30,857 nucleotides of DNA from positions 1-30,857 of the IMG/VR virus record IMGVR_UViG_3300042565_000220; one strand, 5' to 3'. The notes under the pieces were generated by a model. It did no database searches. It worked only from the letters and a program-made list of their open reading frames with translations, and was not told the origin of the DNA. A program made the translations under genes and the position numbers. This DNA is from a virus. Below, piece by piece: positions 22,449-30,170 of the stretch (its first letter is position 1; each line of letters opens with the position of its first letter).

Positions 22449-23676
22449 ACTTGAAGATTACATACTCGGACAACTTTTATTCTATGAGCAGACAAGAGCT
22501 TTGCTTCCAAGAATCAAACACCAATGGTTTGAACAACCCCTTCACCGAGAGGTCATCCAGCGGATGTCGGTTGCTTACTACGGCAACGAGGCAATTGATT
22601 ATATGTCCTTGACCAAAGGGATGAACAATGATGATAGAATGAGGGTGATTTTCATCGGGCAGAATGTCAGCAATGTAGCGAATGTGAGCAGTTATATTCC
22701 CAAGTTGGAAGCCAAGTACCTACACAAGGAGTTTGTTGCTCAAATCTCTTCTATTGACTTGACAATTGATTTGAAAGAGTTGCTCACACAAACTCAAAGC
22801 ATAATTGACAACACCAAGTTCACAACAATCAACGATCCTGTAAGCATCCACAAGTTGAGCGGTGAAGCCGTTGACAACATCACCCAAGCAATTGAGCGTG
22901 GCGATAGAATAACAGGTAAGCGAAGCGGATGGATTTCAATTGATAGAATCTTGGGAGGTTGGAACGCTGGTGATTTGGTGGTGATGGCTGCTCGTCCCGG
23001 TCAAGGAAAGACGGCACTTGCTTTGTCCTTGATGTATGAGTTCGGGAAGTTGGAAGGGAAGGGTTTGTTTGTGAGTTTAGAGATGTCATCCGAGCAACTT
23101 GCAAAGCGATATTTATCACTCCTTGTGGACATCCCTAATTGGAAGATTCGCAACGCCAACCTGAAGGAGGTGGAGGTCATAACCCTTTGTGACAAGGTAA
23201 ACAATTCAACGGTTGAGTTCTTTGTTGATGACGATCCGAACTGCACGATTCAGCAAATCAAATCCAAAGCAAAGATTCACAAAGCAAAGCACGGACTTGA
23301 GCTTCTCGTGATTGATTACATCCAGTTAATCAAAGGGACAAAGCAAAACCGAGAGCAAGAGATTGCAGAGATTTCTCGCAACTTAAAACTATTGGCAAAG
23401 GAATTGCAAATCACCGTCATCGTTCTTGCCCAATTATCTCGCAAATGTGAGGAGAGAAGTGACAAGAGACCGATGTTGAGCGACATCAGGGAGAGCGGAA
23501 GTATTGAGCAAGATGCGGATGTTGTGATGTTCCCCTTTCGCCCGGCATACTATTCAGGCGAGAAGATGGAAGTTGAAGAAGCGGAGGTCATCATCGCAAA
23601 GAATCGTCACGGAGAATGTCACACCATTCCAACAACCTTTACAGGAAGTCGGACAATGTATGAGGAGAAGTTATGA
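22441..23676 (+). CDS. dnaB: Replicative DNA helicase, DnaB family
   Basis: A 411-residue protein from ATG 22441. The N-terminal domain (1-115) is shorter and divergent from bacterial DnaB. Residues 160-411 carry the RecA-like core: Walker A ARPGQGKT (184-191), SLEMSSEQLAKR (212-223), Walker B LLVIDYIQL (288-296), VLAQLSRKCEERSDKRP, DIRESGSIEQDAD (348-360) and AKNRHG (386-391). It should unwind DNA 5' to 3' as a hexamer at the fork. Overlaps loader and following HNH gene. With no phage DNA polymerase seen, it presumably recruits host polymerase III. Confidence 0.93.
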   Translation: MNELEDYILGQLLFYEQTRALLPRIKHQWFEQPLHREVIQRMSVAYYGNEAIDYMSLTKGMNNDDRMRVIFIGQNVSNVANVSSYIPKLEAKYLHKEFVAQISSIDLTIDLKELLTQTQSIIDNTKFTTINDPVSIHKLSGEAVDNITQAIERGDRITGKRSGWISIDRILGGWNAGDLVVMAARPGQGKTALALSLMYEFGKLEGKGLFVSLEMSSEQLAKRYLSLLVDIPNWKIRNANLKEVEVITLCDKVNNSTVEFFVDDDPNCTIQQIKSKAKIHKAKHGLELLVIDYIQLIKGTKQNREQEIAEISRNLKLLAKELQITVIVLAQLSRKCEERSDKRPMLSDIRESGSIEQDADVVMFPFRPAYYSGEKMEVEEAEVIIAKNRHGECHTIPTTFTGSRTMYEEKL

Positions 23677-24275
23677 GAAAGAGATGGACTGAAGCCGAGA
23701 CCGATGAGCTTGTAAAGTTGTATCCAACAACATTGGCAAAAGATTTGGAAACGCATTTTGGGTGTAGTATTAAACAAATTTACAACCGTGCAAAAAGAAT
23801 TGATTTGAAGAAAGACCAGGAATGGTTGATGAACTACTACAAAGAAAATTACAAAGGTCACGAACACACCCAATTCAAAAAAGGGATGAAGTCGTGGAAC
23901 AAAGGAATGAAAGGTTTGCAAATCGGAGGGAAAGAAACCCAATTCAAGAAAGGGCAAACACCACACAACACAAAGCCAATTGGTCATCGTTCATTCCGTG
24001 ATGGTTACCTGGTAGAAAAAGTTGAGAAAGGATTTGAGTTTGTTCACATCCTGTTATGGAAGCAACACAACGGAGAGATTCCAAAGGGAATGTTTGTCGT
24101 GTTTAAGGACAGAAATAGAAGCAACATTCATATTGACAATTTAGAAATCATTGACCGGGTAGAGCATATGAGAAGGAATCACATTCAAAATCTACCTGAA
24201 GAATTGAAAGAAGTTATACATATCAAAAAATCATTAACAAGAAAAATAAATTCCTATGGCAAGAAACAAGATTAA
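23673..24275 (+). CDS. HNH endonuclease with N-terminal HTH
   Basis: A 200-residue protein. Residues 1-48 (KRWTEAETDELVKLYPTTLA, then FGCSIKQIYNRAKRIDL) form an SANT/Myb-like helix-turn-helix. Residues about 120-175 contain an HNH_3-like core: FVHILLWKQHNGEIPKGMFV, then NIHIDNLEIIDR. The middle is lysine/glycine rich (FKKGMKSWNKGMKG). It is a probable mobile endonuclease inserted after the helicase gene, with a 4-base overlap at its start and a 20-base overlap at its end. Confidence 0.8.
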   Translation: MRKRWTEAETDELVKLYPTTLAKDLETHFGCSIKQIYNRAKRIDLKKDQEWLMNYYKENYKGHEHTQFKKGMKSWNKGMKGLQIGGKETQFKKGQTPHNTKPIGHRSFRDGYLVEKVEKGFEFVHILLWKQHNGEIPKGMFVVFKDRNRSNIHIDNLEIIDRVEHMRRNHIQNLPEELKEVIHIKKSLTRKINSYGKKQD

Positions 24276-24474
24276 CGACCTACGAGATCATCTCTTTGAA
24301 ACTTTAGAACGGTTAAAAGAAGGTGACATTGACATCCAAACTGCAAAAGCGATGGCAGATGTCGGACAAGTAATTATCAATTCCGCAAAGATTGAGATTG
24401 ATTTCATTCGTGCAACTGGATCAACAAAGGATTCAGGGTTCATCAAGTTGGGTGATGGTAATGAGAAGCTATGA
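24256..24474 (+). CDS. Conserved hypothetical small protein
   Basis: A 72-residue protein: NDLRDHLFETLERLKEGDID, then TAKAMADVGQVIINSAKIEI and a DSGFIKLGD end. The QTAKAMADVGQVIINSAK motif is one I recognise from many Bacteroidetes phages and prophages, in replication or regulatory clusters. Likely all-helical. The function is unknown. Overlaps the next gene by 4 bases. Confidence 0.6.
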   Translation: MARNKINDLRDHLFETLERLKEGDIDIQTAKAMADVGQVIINSAKIEIDFIRATGSTKDSGFIKLGDGNEKL

Positions 24475-24968
24475 ATCACTACCAGGAGACACACAACCTA
24501 AAGCAAGAGATTCGCAGATTGAGATTGACCATTCAGCAACTACACACATCACACGCACAAGAGGTCAAGAGATTAAAGAACGAAATACTCCGTCCACGAT
24601 GCGACATTAACGACATAGAAGCTGACTGGACGGATGCAATGCGAGTGGCTTGTCAAGTTTACGATGTCACCCCTGACCAAATCGTTTCTCACAATCGCAA
24701 ACAACACATCTCCTATGCACGGCATCTATTTTGCTATTTATGTAGGAAGCATTTGAAGATGACCTTCGCTGGGGTTGGCAACATCCTTCATCGGGATCAC
24801 TCATCTATCATTAACTCCGTCAATGTTTACACCGACCTAATCCAATATGACCGAATCACAAGTCAACATTATACGAAAGCACTTGCCTTATTGGGTGATT
24901 ACTTGCAAGAAAGGACTCACGCAGAGCATCTCCATCTACAAGACGGAGGAGGAGTTGTTGAGGTGTAA
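24471..24968 (+). CDS. DnaA domain IV-like origin-binding protein
   Basis: A 165-residue protein. Residues about 8-42 are charged and leucine-rich, a probable coiled coil. Residues about 55-122 match the C-terminal DNA-binding domain of DnaA: ACQVYDVTPDQIVSHNRKQ, ISYARHLFCYLCRKHLKMTF, and GVGNILHRDHSSIINSV, which covers the DnaA signature. The AAA+ ATPase part of DnaA is absent. It may recognise the phage or host origin, or repress host initiation by occupying DnaA boxes. It lies in the helicase block, which favours a replication role. Confidence 0.8.
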   Translation: MNHYQETHNLKQEIRRLRLTIQQLHTSHAQEVKRLKNEILRPRCDINDIEADWTDAMRVACQVYDVTPDQIVSHNRKQHISYARHLFCYLCRKHLKMTFAGVGNILHRDHSSIINSVNVYTDLIQYDRITSQHYTKALALLGDYLQERTHAEHLHLQDGGGVVEV

Positions 24969-24990
24969 GAAAAAATACGAAAAAGATGGT

Positions 24991-25016
24991 TATATTTGTA
25001 GTATTGAAAAGAAAAT
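24991..25016 (+). promoter_or_regulatory. Promoter before sigma-like gene
   Basis: TATATTTG at 24991-24998 matches TAnnTTTG exactly and is the same octamer as the ncRNA promoter. No TTG lies at the expected -33 distance. It leaves a leader of about 10 bases before TTG 25017. Confidence 0.55.
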
Positions 25017-25526
25017 TTGAACAAAGCCGACATCATATTGGAACTATCCAAAGCTGATTGGCTCACCCAAGCAACGAGGAATATCGCCAAAGATAGAGAG
25101 TTGGCAAGGGAGTTGTATCAATTTTACTTTTTGACATTATTGGAAAAACCTGATGAGCAAATTGAGAAAATATACAGGGACGGATACATCCAGTTTTGGT
25201 CAATCCGTCTCCTTTATTTGGCTATCAACGGCAACCGGCATCCCTTCGGTAACTCTCGCATATATGACCAGTACGATGTCTATGAGCTTGACTTCGCTGA
25301 AGAACCTGACCTACTCCTTGAGAGAGAGGAAGAAGAAACAATTGAACTTGAACGAATCAACAAAATAAATCAAGTAACCGAGTCAGCATACTTCTATGAA
25401 AAGGAATTATTCAAGATGTGGTGTTCAGGAATGTCTGCAAGGGCGATCCATAGAAAGACCGACATCTCCGTCCGTGAAGTGTTGAGGGTGGTGAAACTAA
25501 TGAAAGAACGATGCACACAGAAATAA
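25017..25526 (+). CDS. Putative sigma-70-like transcription factor
   Basis: A 169-residue protein from a TTG start, the only reasonable one after the promoter. Residues about 28-88 (ARELYQFYFLTLLEKPDEQI, then IQFWSIRLLYLAINGNRHPF) resemble a sigma region 2; residues about 90-112 are acidic; residues about 127-165 (EKELFKMWCSGMSARAIHRK, then TDISVREVLRVVK) resemble a region 4 helix-turn-helix. The layout matches compact sigma-like proteins of Bacteroidetes phages. It might direct host RNA polymerase to the deviant CGCTATTT promoters of structural genes, an inference. Overlaps the next gene by 16 bases. Confidence 0.6.
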   Translation: MNKADIILELSKADWLTQATRNIAKDRELARELYQFYFLTLLEKPDEQIEKIYRDGYIQFWSIRLLYLAINGNRHPFGNSRIYDQYDVYELDFAEEPDLLLEREEEETIELERINKINQVTESAYFYEKELFKMWCSGMSARAIHRKTDISVREVLRVVKLMKERCTQK

Positions 25527-25765
25527 TTGGAATTGCTTGTTTAGCAATCATTATTGTGAACTTTGGAAAACCAGCCGACCTACTTAAACGCTATCTCTAC
25601 GGAAACGAATACCACAAATGGAAGCGAATGAAACCACTTGATTGTGCTTTCTGCCTATCGTGGTGGTTGGGGTTGTCCTTCTTTTTATACACTTACGGAT
25701 GGGTGGGGATACTTTATGCATCCATCGCAACGGTGATTGTCGCACTACTTGAAACCAAACTATGA
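25511..25765 (+). CDS. Multi-pass membrane protein with CxxC motif
   Basis: An 84-residue protein with three hydrophobic segments: about 4-18, 45-60 and 62-80. The motif KPLDCAFCLSWWLGLSFF places two cysteines (CAFC) and a tryptophan pair at the start of the second helix, a pattern found in small phage membrane proteins. Possible roles include superinfection exclusion or metal binding; neither is shown. Overlaps the next gene by 4 bases. Confidence 0.55.
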   Translation: MHTEIIGIACLAIIIVNFGKPADLLKRYLYGNEYHKWKRMKPLDCAFCLSWWLGLSFFLYTYGWVGILYASIATVIVALLETKL

Positions 25766-25956
25766 GTCCACAAGAAAAAGCGAAAGAACTGGTAGACCTA
25801 TTCACGGTAATTGGGTTGCAACAACGAAACGAGGGAATTCAATGTGCCATACTTTCCGTTGACAAAATACTTGAAGTCCTATCGTCCAAGTCCGTTAGCA
25901 ATGAGTTTTGGATTATGTACTATGAACAAGTAAAAAAAGAAATTGAACTATTATGA
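25762..25956 (+). CDS. Conserved small phage protein
   Basis: A 64-residue helical protein: SPQEKAKELVDLFTVIGLQQ, then QCAILSVDKILEVLSS and EFWIMYYEQVKKEIELL. The KAKELVD...CA..SVD.IL...FW..VK.EI pattern is widespread in phages of Bacteroidetes and others, with no assigned function. Overlaps neighbours by 4 bases on both sides. Confidence 0.6.
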   Translation: MSPQEKAKELVDLFTVIGLQQRNEGIQCAILSVDKILEVLSSKSVSNEFWIMYYEQVKKEIELL

Positions 25957-26231
25957 GCAATATAGAATTTATCCTTTCGCTTCAACCACTCTTTGACAAG
26001 TGGAAGCAAACCCAAGTGTTCCAACCAACTGGAGAGGAAGCAAACAAACTGAACGCAGTCCATCGTGAAATCTTTGGACGCAACTTGCCGAACTGCTCTA
26101 CCTGTGTGACGGAAGCATTGCACTCACTTTTGATATGGGCGAACCAACAACAAGATGCACTCACCAAAGCACAACTTGCGGATGATGAGCAGAAACCAAA
26201 ACGGAGAAGAAAAAATGAAAGCAACGATTGA
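25953..26231 (+). CDS. Hypothetical protein with Cys pair
   Basis: A 92-residue protein: NIEFILSLQPLFDKWKQTQV, then VHREIFGRNLPNCSTCVTEA, LHSLLIWANQ and a lysine/arginine-rich tail (KPKRRRKNESND). The NCSTC motif resembles a two-cysteine pattern seen in small phage proteins with a helix bundle. Overlaps the next gene by 17 bases. No function proposed. Confidence 0.5.
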   Translation: MSNIEFILSLQPLFDKWKQTQVFQPTGEEANKLNAVHREIFGRNLPNCSTCVTEALHSLLIWANQQQDALTKAQLADDEQKPKRRRKNESND

Positions 26232-26439
26232 ATTCAATCTCCCTGAAGAACAAGAGGAGTTTGAAGATGCGACAAACGGATGGAAGTGGGGACACGCTAT
26301 GTGGCAACTGGATCAATTCTTGAGGACAAAGGTCAAGTACGCACCTGATGACGCATCCGAAGAATCCATCAACGCTTATCAAGATGCAAGAGATGCACTC
26401 CATCGCATATTAAGTGAAGAGAATCTTGAAATGAGATGA
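26215..26439 (+). CDS. Conserved small phage protein
   Basis: A 74-residue acidic protein from ATG 26215 (an in-frame upstream start is inside the previous gene): KATIEFNLPEEQEEFEDATN, then GWKWGHAMWQLDQFLRTKVK. The FNLPEEQ.EFE.A..G..W...MW.LD..LR pattern is known from many phages. Probably helical. Overlaps the following HNH gene by 4 bases. Confidence 0.6.
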   Translation: MKATIEFNLPEEQEEFEDATNGWKWGHAMWQLDQFLRTKVKYAPDDASEESINAYQDARDALHRILSEENLEMR

Positions 26440-26690
26440 AGAAACACACCTTGACCTACTTGAATCACTTCGGCTATGACATCAGCGACTTCATCCCTTG
26501 CGAGGTATGTGGAACAACTGCGGTTGACATCCATCATATTGAAGCGAGAGGAATGGGTGGTAGCAAGGAAGCCGACAACATTGAAAATCTCCAAGCATTG
26601 TGCCGTGCCTGTCACACCAAGTTTGGGGATCAAAAGCAATTCAAACAATTCCTAAAGGAAAAACACGCAGAGAAACTGAATCTGCGATAA
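26436..26690 (+). CDS. Small HNH endonuclease near terminase
   Basis: An 84-residue protein with a zinc-type HNH motif: CEVCG (CxxC, residues 22-25), VDIHHIEARGMGG, then NLQALCRACHTKFG (CxxCH). Short HNH proteins next to terminase genes often help genome packaging in cos phages, where they act with the terminase. Here it precedes the terminase small-subunit candidate, which makes that role likely. Confidence 0.8.
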   Translation: MKKHTLTYLNHFGYDISDFIPCEVCGTTAVDIHHIEARGMGGSKEADNIENLQALCRACHTKFGDQKQFKQFLKEKHAEKLNLR

Positions 26691-26702
26691 TTCTGTGATA
26701 AA

Positions 26703-27092
26703 ATGGCAAACAATCCAAAAGCAATTGAGAACTTGAAACCTTTCAAACAAGGTGAGGATGAAAGACGGCATATGCAAGGCAGACCGCAGAAACTCATCAC
26801 GCAAATGAAAGAGATTGGCTACACCAAAAGTCAGGTTGAAGATACGATGTTGTCAATGCTATCGCTATCACGCAAGGAGTTGGAGAAGATAGACAGAGGG
26901 GATGAGTACACGATAATGGAACGCACCATCGCTGGAGCATTGCTAAAGGGACACGACAAGAACTCACTCTTCAACTTGGAGATGTTACTCACACGCTCAC
27001 AAGGCAAACCAAAAGAAACAATTGACCAAACAATAGAATCCAAAAATTTCACAATAACTTTGAATTTAGACAATGACAACTTACATCGGTAA
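26703..27092 (+). CDS. terS: Putative terminase small subunit
   Basis: A 129-residue protein: NPKAIENLKPFKQGEDERRH, GRPQKLITQMKEIGYTKSQV, and a helical end ERTIAGALLKGHDKNSLFNL, then LLTRSQGKPKETID. This follows the DUF5681-like pattern (NP..IENLKPFK.G..........GRP...L......A...LL.R..GKPKE) commonly placed before Bacteroidetes phage terminase. It would bind DNA at the packaging site. Terminase large subunit is 1.3 kb downstream, separated by three genes. Overlaps the next gene by 20 bases. Confidence 0.6.
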   Translation: MANNPKAIENLKPFKQGEDERRHMQGRPQKLITQMKEIGYTKSQVEDTMLSMLSLSRKELEKIDRGDEYTIMERTIAGALLKGHDKNSLFNLEMLLTRSQGKPKETIDQTIESKNFTITLNLDNDNLHR

Positions 27093-27276
27093 CGGATGGG
27101 AGAATGAGTACGGACTCAACCTATCAATCAACATCAACAAATTAAACGAAGCCATCAAGAGTGGTGAACTGGTAGTCAATCAATACGGTGATGTCCGTGT
27201 CAACTGCAACAAGATGAAAGCACCACACGAGAAGAGCAAAGCCACCCACTCACTTTCAGTTCCCAAACCACGATGA
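27073..27276 (+). CDS. Conserved small protein
   Basis: A 67-residue protein: TTYIGNGWENEYGLNLSINI, then NQYGDVRVNCNKMKAPHEKS and ATHSLSVPKPR. The YIGNGWE..........I....L....KNKYGDV....K.K.P......THSL pattern is familiar from phage genomes as an uncharacterised family. Overlaps the next gene by 4 bases. Confidence 0.55.
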   Translation: MTTYIGNGWENEYGLNLSININKLNEAIKSGELVVNQYGDVRVNCNKMKAPHEKSKATHSLSVPKPR

Positions 27277-27458
27277 AGAAAACTTGGAGGGGGTTGGATG
27301 TTTACCCACCCATTGACGATGAGCTGAAGTTGGTTCACACCAATCAAGGTGAGTTCACTCTTGCTCGTTACATTGACGAGATGTGGATTGACGAACACAC
27401 CAACAGGTTGCTTGAGGTCGTGTACTGGATGCCTATACCAATTTTGCCAAACGAATGA
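27273..27458 (+). CDS. DUF551-like small protein
   Basis: A 61-residue protein: KKTWRGLDVYPPIDDELKLV, then LARYIDEMWIDEHTNRL and a final VVYWMPIPILPNE. The ending, a strand followed by xxxWMPIPxxP, is characteristic of DUF551 phage proteins. Function unknown. Overlaps the glycosyltransferase by 4 bases. Confidence 0.65.
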   Translation: MKKTWRGLDVYPPIDDELKLVHTNQGEFTLARYIDEMWIDEHTNRLLEVVYWMPIPILPNE

Positions 27459-28441
27459 AGATCCTGATTCTCACCGATGGAATGAATGGTGTGGTGTATC
27501 ACCGCATCTACACTCCGCACCTTCGTTTGCAGTTGGACGGACAAGCGACAATTGATGTCTGCCAATCCCAAGAGGAGTGGATGACCATTGACTTCAAATT
27601 GTACGATGTGATTGTGTTCTCCCGATGGCTCGGAAAATACCACTATGATATTCTCAAGCGGATCGCTGATGCTGGGAAACCCTATGTCATAGATGTGGAT
27701 GACTATTGGGTACTCCCAAAATACAACCCGGCTTATTGGGCATACAGGAAGGGAATCAAGAACGCCATCAAGGATGCAATCCACTATGCGGATGCCGTCA
27801 TCACCACCACTCCGATGTTGGCAAAAGAGATACGCACCATCAACGAGAAGGTGTATGTCGTGCCGAACTGCTTGGACTTAACACACAACCAATGGTCGCA
27901 AATTAAGGAGAAAAATGAGACGGTGAAGATTGGATGGGTGGGAGGAATTACACACGAGGAGGACTTGAAGCTCATCGCTGATGACATCAACGCTATGGAT
28001 GTGGAGTTCTACATCGTTGGTTACACTCCGAGTGAGCATTGGAACAACATCGTCAAACTGATTCCAAAAGCCAAGATTGTAGAAGGCACAAGCGTGTGGG
28101 AATATGGCGAGGTATACAAGCACTTTGACTTTGTACTTGCACCCCTTCAGGACAACCACTTCAACCAATGCAAGAGTGAACTGAAGATTGTGGAGGCAGC
28201 AGCGTATAGCATCCCTATCATCTGCTCTGCGGTGTTCCCCTACCTTTACCACACATCAAACGATGGTGTGATATTCACCAACAAAAACAATTGGAAAGCA
28301 TCCATTGAAAAACTGATTCACGCTGGTCACTCGGTGAGACAATCTATGGGACGGAGTAACTTTGACTATTGCAACACTTATCACAATTTGGAACTGCACA
28401 ACCTTACTCGGTTGGCGGTTTACGATAAATTATGCAAATAA
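27455..28441 (+). CDS. Glycosyltransferase, GT-B fold (GT4-like)
   Basis: A 328-residue protein. The N-terminal half (ILILTDGMNGVVYHRIYTPH, YDVIVFSRW, YVIDVDDYWVLP, then DAVITTTPMLAKEI and VVPNCLDL) and C-terminal half (KIGWVGGITHEEDLKLIADD, VEFYIVGYTP, and KSELKIVEAAAYSIPIICS) follow the two Rossmann-like domains of GT-B enzymes; the last motif matches the GT4 nucleotide-sugar-binding region with its two Glu. Likely uses a UDP- or GDP-sugar. Acceptor unknown: DNA bases, virion protein or host surface glycan. It lies between the terminase subunits, with 10 bases of overlap with the large subunit. Confidence 0.8.
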   Translation: MKILILTDGMNGVVYHRIYTPHLRLQLDGQATIDVCQSQEEWMTIDFKLYDVIVFSRWLGKYHYDILKRIADAGKPYVIDVDDYWVLPKYNPAYWAYRKGIKNAIKDAIHYADAVITTTPMLAKEIRTINEKVYVVPNCLDLTHNQWSQIKEKNETVKIGWVGGITHEEDLKLIADDINAMDVEFYIVGYTPSEHWNNIVKLIPKAKIVEGTSVWEYGEVYKHFDFVLAPLQDNHFNQCKSELKIVEAAAYSIPIICSAVFPYLYHTSNDGVIFTNKNNWKASIEKLIHAGHSVRQSMGRSNFDYCNTYHNLELHNLTRLAVYDKLCK

Positions 28442-29619
28442 ACTACAAGCGACCATATGTCACCAGTTACCAACAAGCCATCCTTGATTGTGAGGAGAGG
28501 TTCACGATAACGGCTGCGTCTACCAAAACAGGCAAGACCGCATCGCACATCATATGGTTGTTTGAACAAGCTCTCAAGTGCAAGGATGGACAATCGGTTT
28601 GGTGGGTTGCACCTGTTTACCAACAAGCGGAGATTGCATTCCGAAGGATGAAGACACAAGTCAATGACCGGGACTTCTTCCAAAGCAACGAGACCAAGTT
28701 GTTGCTCACTCTTCCAACAGGATCTCGCATTGAGTTCAAGTCAGGCGAGAAACCCGACAACCTTTATGGAGACGATGTGTTTGCTGCGGTCATTGATGAG
28801 GCGAGTCGTATGCGTGAGGAGTCGTGGTATGCGATGCGTTCAACCCTAACCGCCACACAAGGCAAGTGCAAGTTGATTGGGAATGTCAAAGGCAAAAAGA
28901 ACTGGTTCTACAAGTTGGGAGAAAGAGCGAGGAGCGGAGAGAATGACTATCGCTATTTCAAAATAACCGCTTACGATGCAGTCAAGGAGGGTATTCTCAA
29001 ACTTGAGGAGGTAGAACAAGCCAAGCGTGACCTTCCTGAAAATGTATTCAACGAGTTGTATCTTGCAGAACCAGCGGATGACAAGACCAACCCTTTTGGA
29101 ATTGACAACATCCGCAGATGTTACCGACCTGTATCACGAGGAACGGTTGTCGCTTGGGGAATTGACCTTGCAAAATACTCGGACTATACCGTCATCGTTG
29201 GATTGGATGCCAACAATCAATGTGCGTATGTTGACCGATTCCAAGCGGATTGGGGCATCACCCAAGACCGCATCATTCGGTTGATTGGAAACACTCCAGC
29301 GTTCATTGATAGCACCGGTGTTGGTGATCCTATCGTTGAGCAAATCCAAAGGGTATGTCAAAGAGTCAAGGGATTTAAGTTCACATCACAATCCAAGCAA
29401 CAACTAATTGAGGGACTCGTTCTCTCCGTTCAACAAAACTCGGTGTTCTTCCCTGAAGAACCAATCGGCTCGGAGATGGAGAACTTTGAATTTGAATACA
29501 CACGAACTGGTGTGAGATACACCGCACCATCAGGACTCCACGATGACTGCGTGATGGCTCTCGCATTGGCAGTTGATTGCAAGTCACACAATAGACCGGG
29601 AACTTTTTACTTTGCATAA
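28432..29619 (+). CDS. terL: Terminase large subunit
   Basis: A 395-residue protein. ATPase: Walker A-like ASTKTGKT (about 29-36), Walker B AVIDEA (Asp122, Glu123), coupling motif GNVKG (150-154). Nuclease (RNase H-like): GIDLAKYSD (Asp245), FIDSTGVGD (Asp293), LHDDCVMALA (Asp371/372). Both halves needed to package and cut DNA are intact. The deviant Walker A (S/T-rich rather than GxxGxGKS) is common in phage terminases. It overlaps the glycosyltransferase and is followed 2 bases later by the tail chaperone gene. Confidence 0.93.
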   Translation: MQINYKRPYVTSYQQAILDCEERFTITAASTKTGKTASHIIWLFEQALKCKDGQSVWWVAPVYQQAEIAFRRMKTQVNDRDFFQSNETKLLLTLPTGSRIEFKSGEKPDNLYGDDVFAAVIDEASRMREESWYAMRSTLTATQGKCKLIGNVKGKKNWFYKLGERARSGENDYRYFKITAYDAVKEGILKLEEVEQAKRDLPENVFNELYLAEPADDKTNPFGIDNIRRCYRPVSRGTVVAWGIDLAKYSDYTVIVGLDANNQCAYVDRFQADWGITQDRIIRLIGNTPAFIDSTGVGDPIVEQIQRVCQRVKGFKFTSQSKQQLIEGLVLSVQQNSVFFPEEPIGSEMENFEFEYTRTGVRYTAPSGLHDDCVMALALAVDCKSHNRPGTFYFA

Positions 29620-29621
29620 TT

Positions 29622-30170
29622 ATGAAATGGAATAACATAACCATCTACCAACTGCAAGAGATTCACTCTTGTCGTGATATGTCTCACATTGAGAAAACAA
29701 TGAACACCCTTGCCATCGTCAAAGATTGGTCAATGGACAAGGTAGAGTCAATGCCGATTGATGAGCTGACAAACGAACTGAAGAAGTTGGAGTTCTTGAA
29801 CACACTCCCAACCGACAAGGTGCGATTCTCTTTCCGAAATCGTGGAAGGCGTTGGAAGTTGGCCAAGACAACAAACGAGATTTGCGGACACCACTTCATT
29901 GAACTCCAGCAAGTATTCAACGGTGATATGATTGAGTCGCTCCACAAAGTGATGGCGTTGCTGACTTACGAGGTGGATTTGTTGGGACGCACAAAGAAGG
30001 TGACCGATGCACAGGCACACTATCAAGAGAAGTGTGAATTGTTCTTGTCCCTTCCAGTTACCACCGCATATTCCTATGCAGTTTTTTTTTCGGCAGTTTA
30101 TCCCAAGTTATTGGAAACTATCCTAACCTATTTGAAGGAGGAGATGAACCAATTGAAACGGGAAGCGTAA
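29622..30170 (+). CDS. Tail assembly chaperone, short form (gpG-like)
   Basis: A 182-residue protein: NITIYQLQEIHSCRDMSHIE, AIVKDWSMDKVESMPIDELT, then a strand-rich middle and a C-terminal helix AYSYAVFFSAVYPKLLETIL. The first residues (ITIYQ.Q.I), the W..D..E.MP.DEL segment and the FF..VYPK...... helix resemble tail chaperones of Bacteroidetes phages. Near its end it has a T9 run (30082-30090, codons GTT TTT TTT TCG); the -1 frame from there is open for 96 codons, giving a predicted long form. Such pairs assist tube polymerisation around the tape measure. Confidence 0.7.
   Translation: MKWNNITIYQLQEIHSCRDMSHIEKTMNTLAIVKDWSMDKVESMPIDELTNELKKLEFLNTLPTDKVRFSFRNRGRRWKLAKTTNEICGHHFIELQQVFNGDMIESLHKVMALLTYEVDLLGRTKKVTDAQAHYQEKCELFLSLPVTTAYSYAVFFSAVYPKLLETILTYLKEEMNQLKREA
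30082..30090 (+). promoter_or_regulatory. Slippery T9 frameshift site
   Basis: Nine consecutive T preceded by G and followed by C; in the zero frame the codons are GTT TTT TTT TCG. T TTT TTT fits the X XXY YYZ rule for -1 slippage, since every tRNA contact can re-pair. Confidence 0.7.

Noticed and set aside
30082-30090. T9 run as a plain sequencing error breaking one gene
   Set aside because: The zero frame continues 26 more codons to its own stop with a sensible helix, and the arrangement fits a known tail chaperone frameshift. It cannot be fully excluded without reads.
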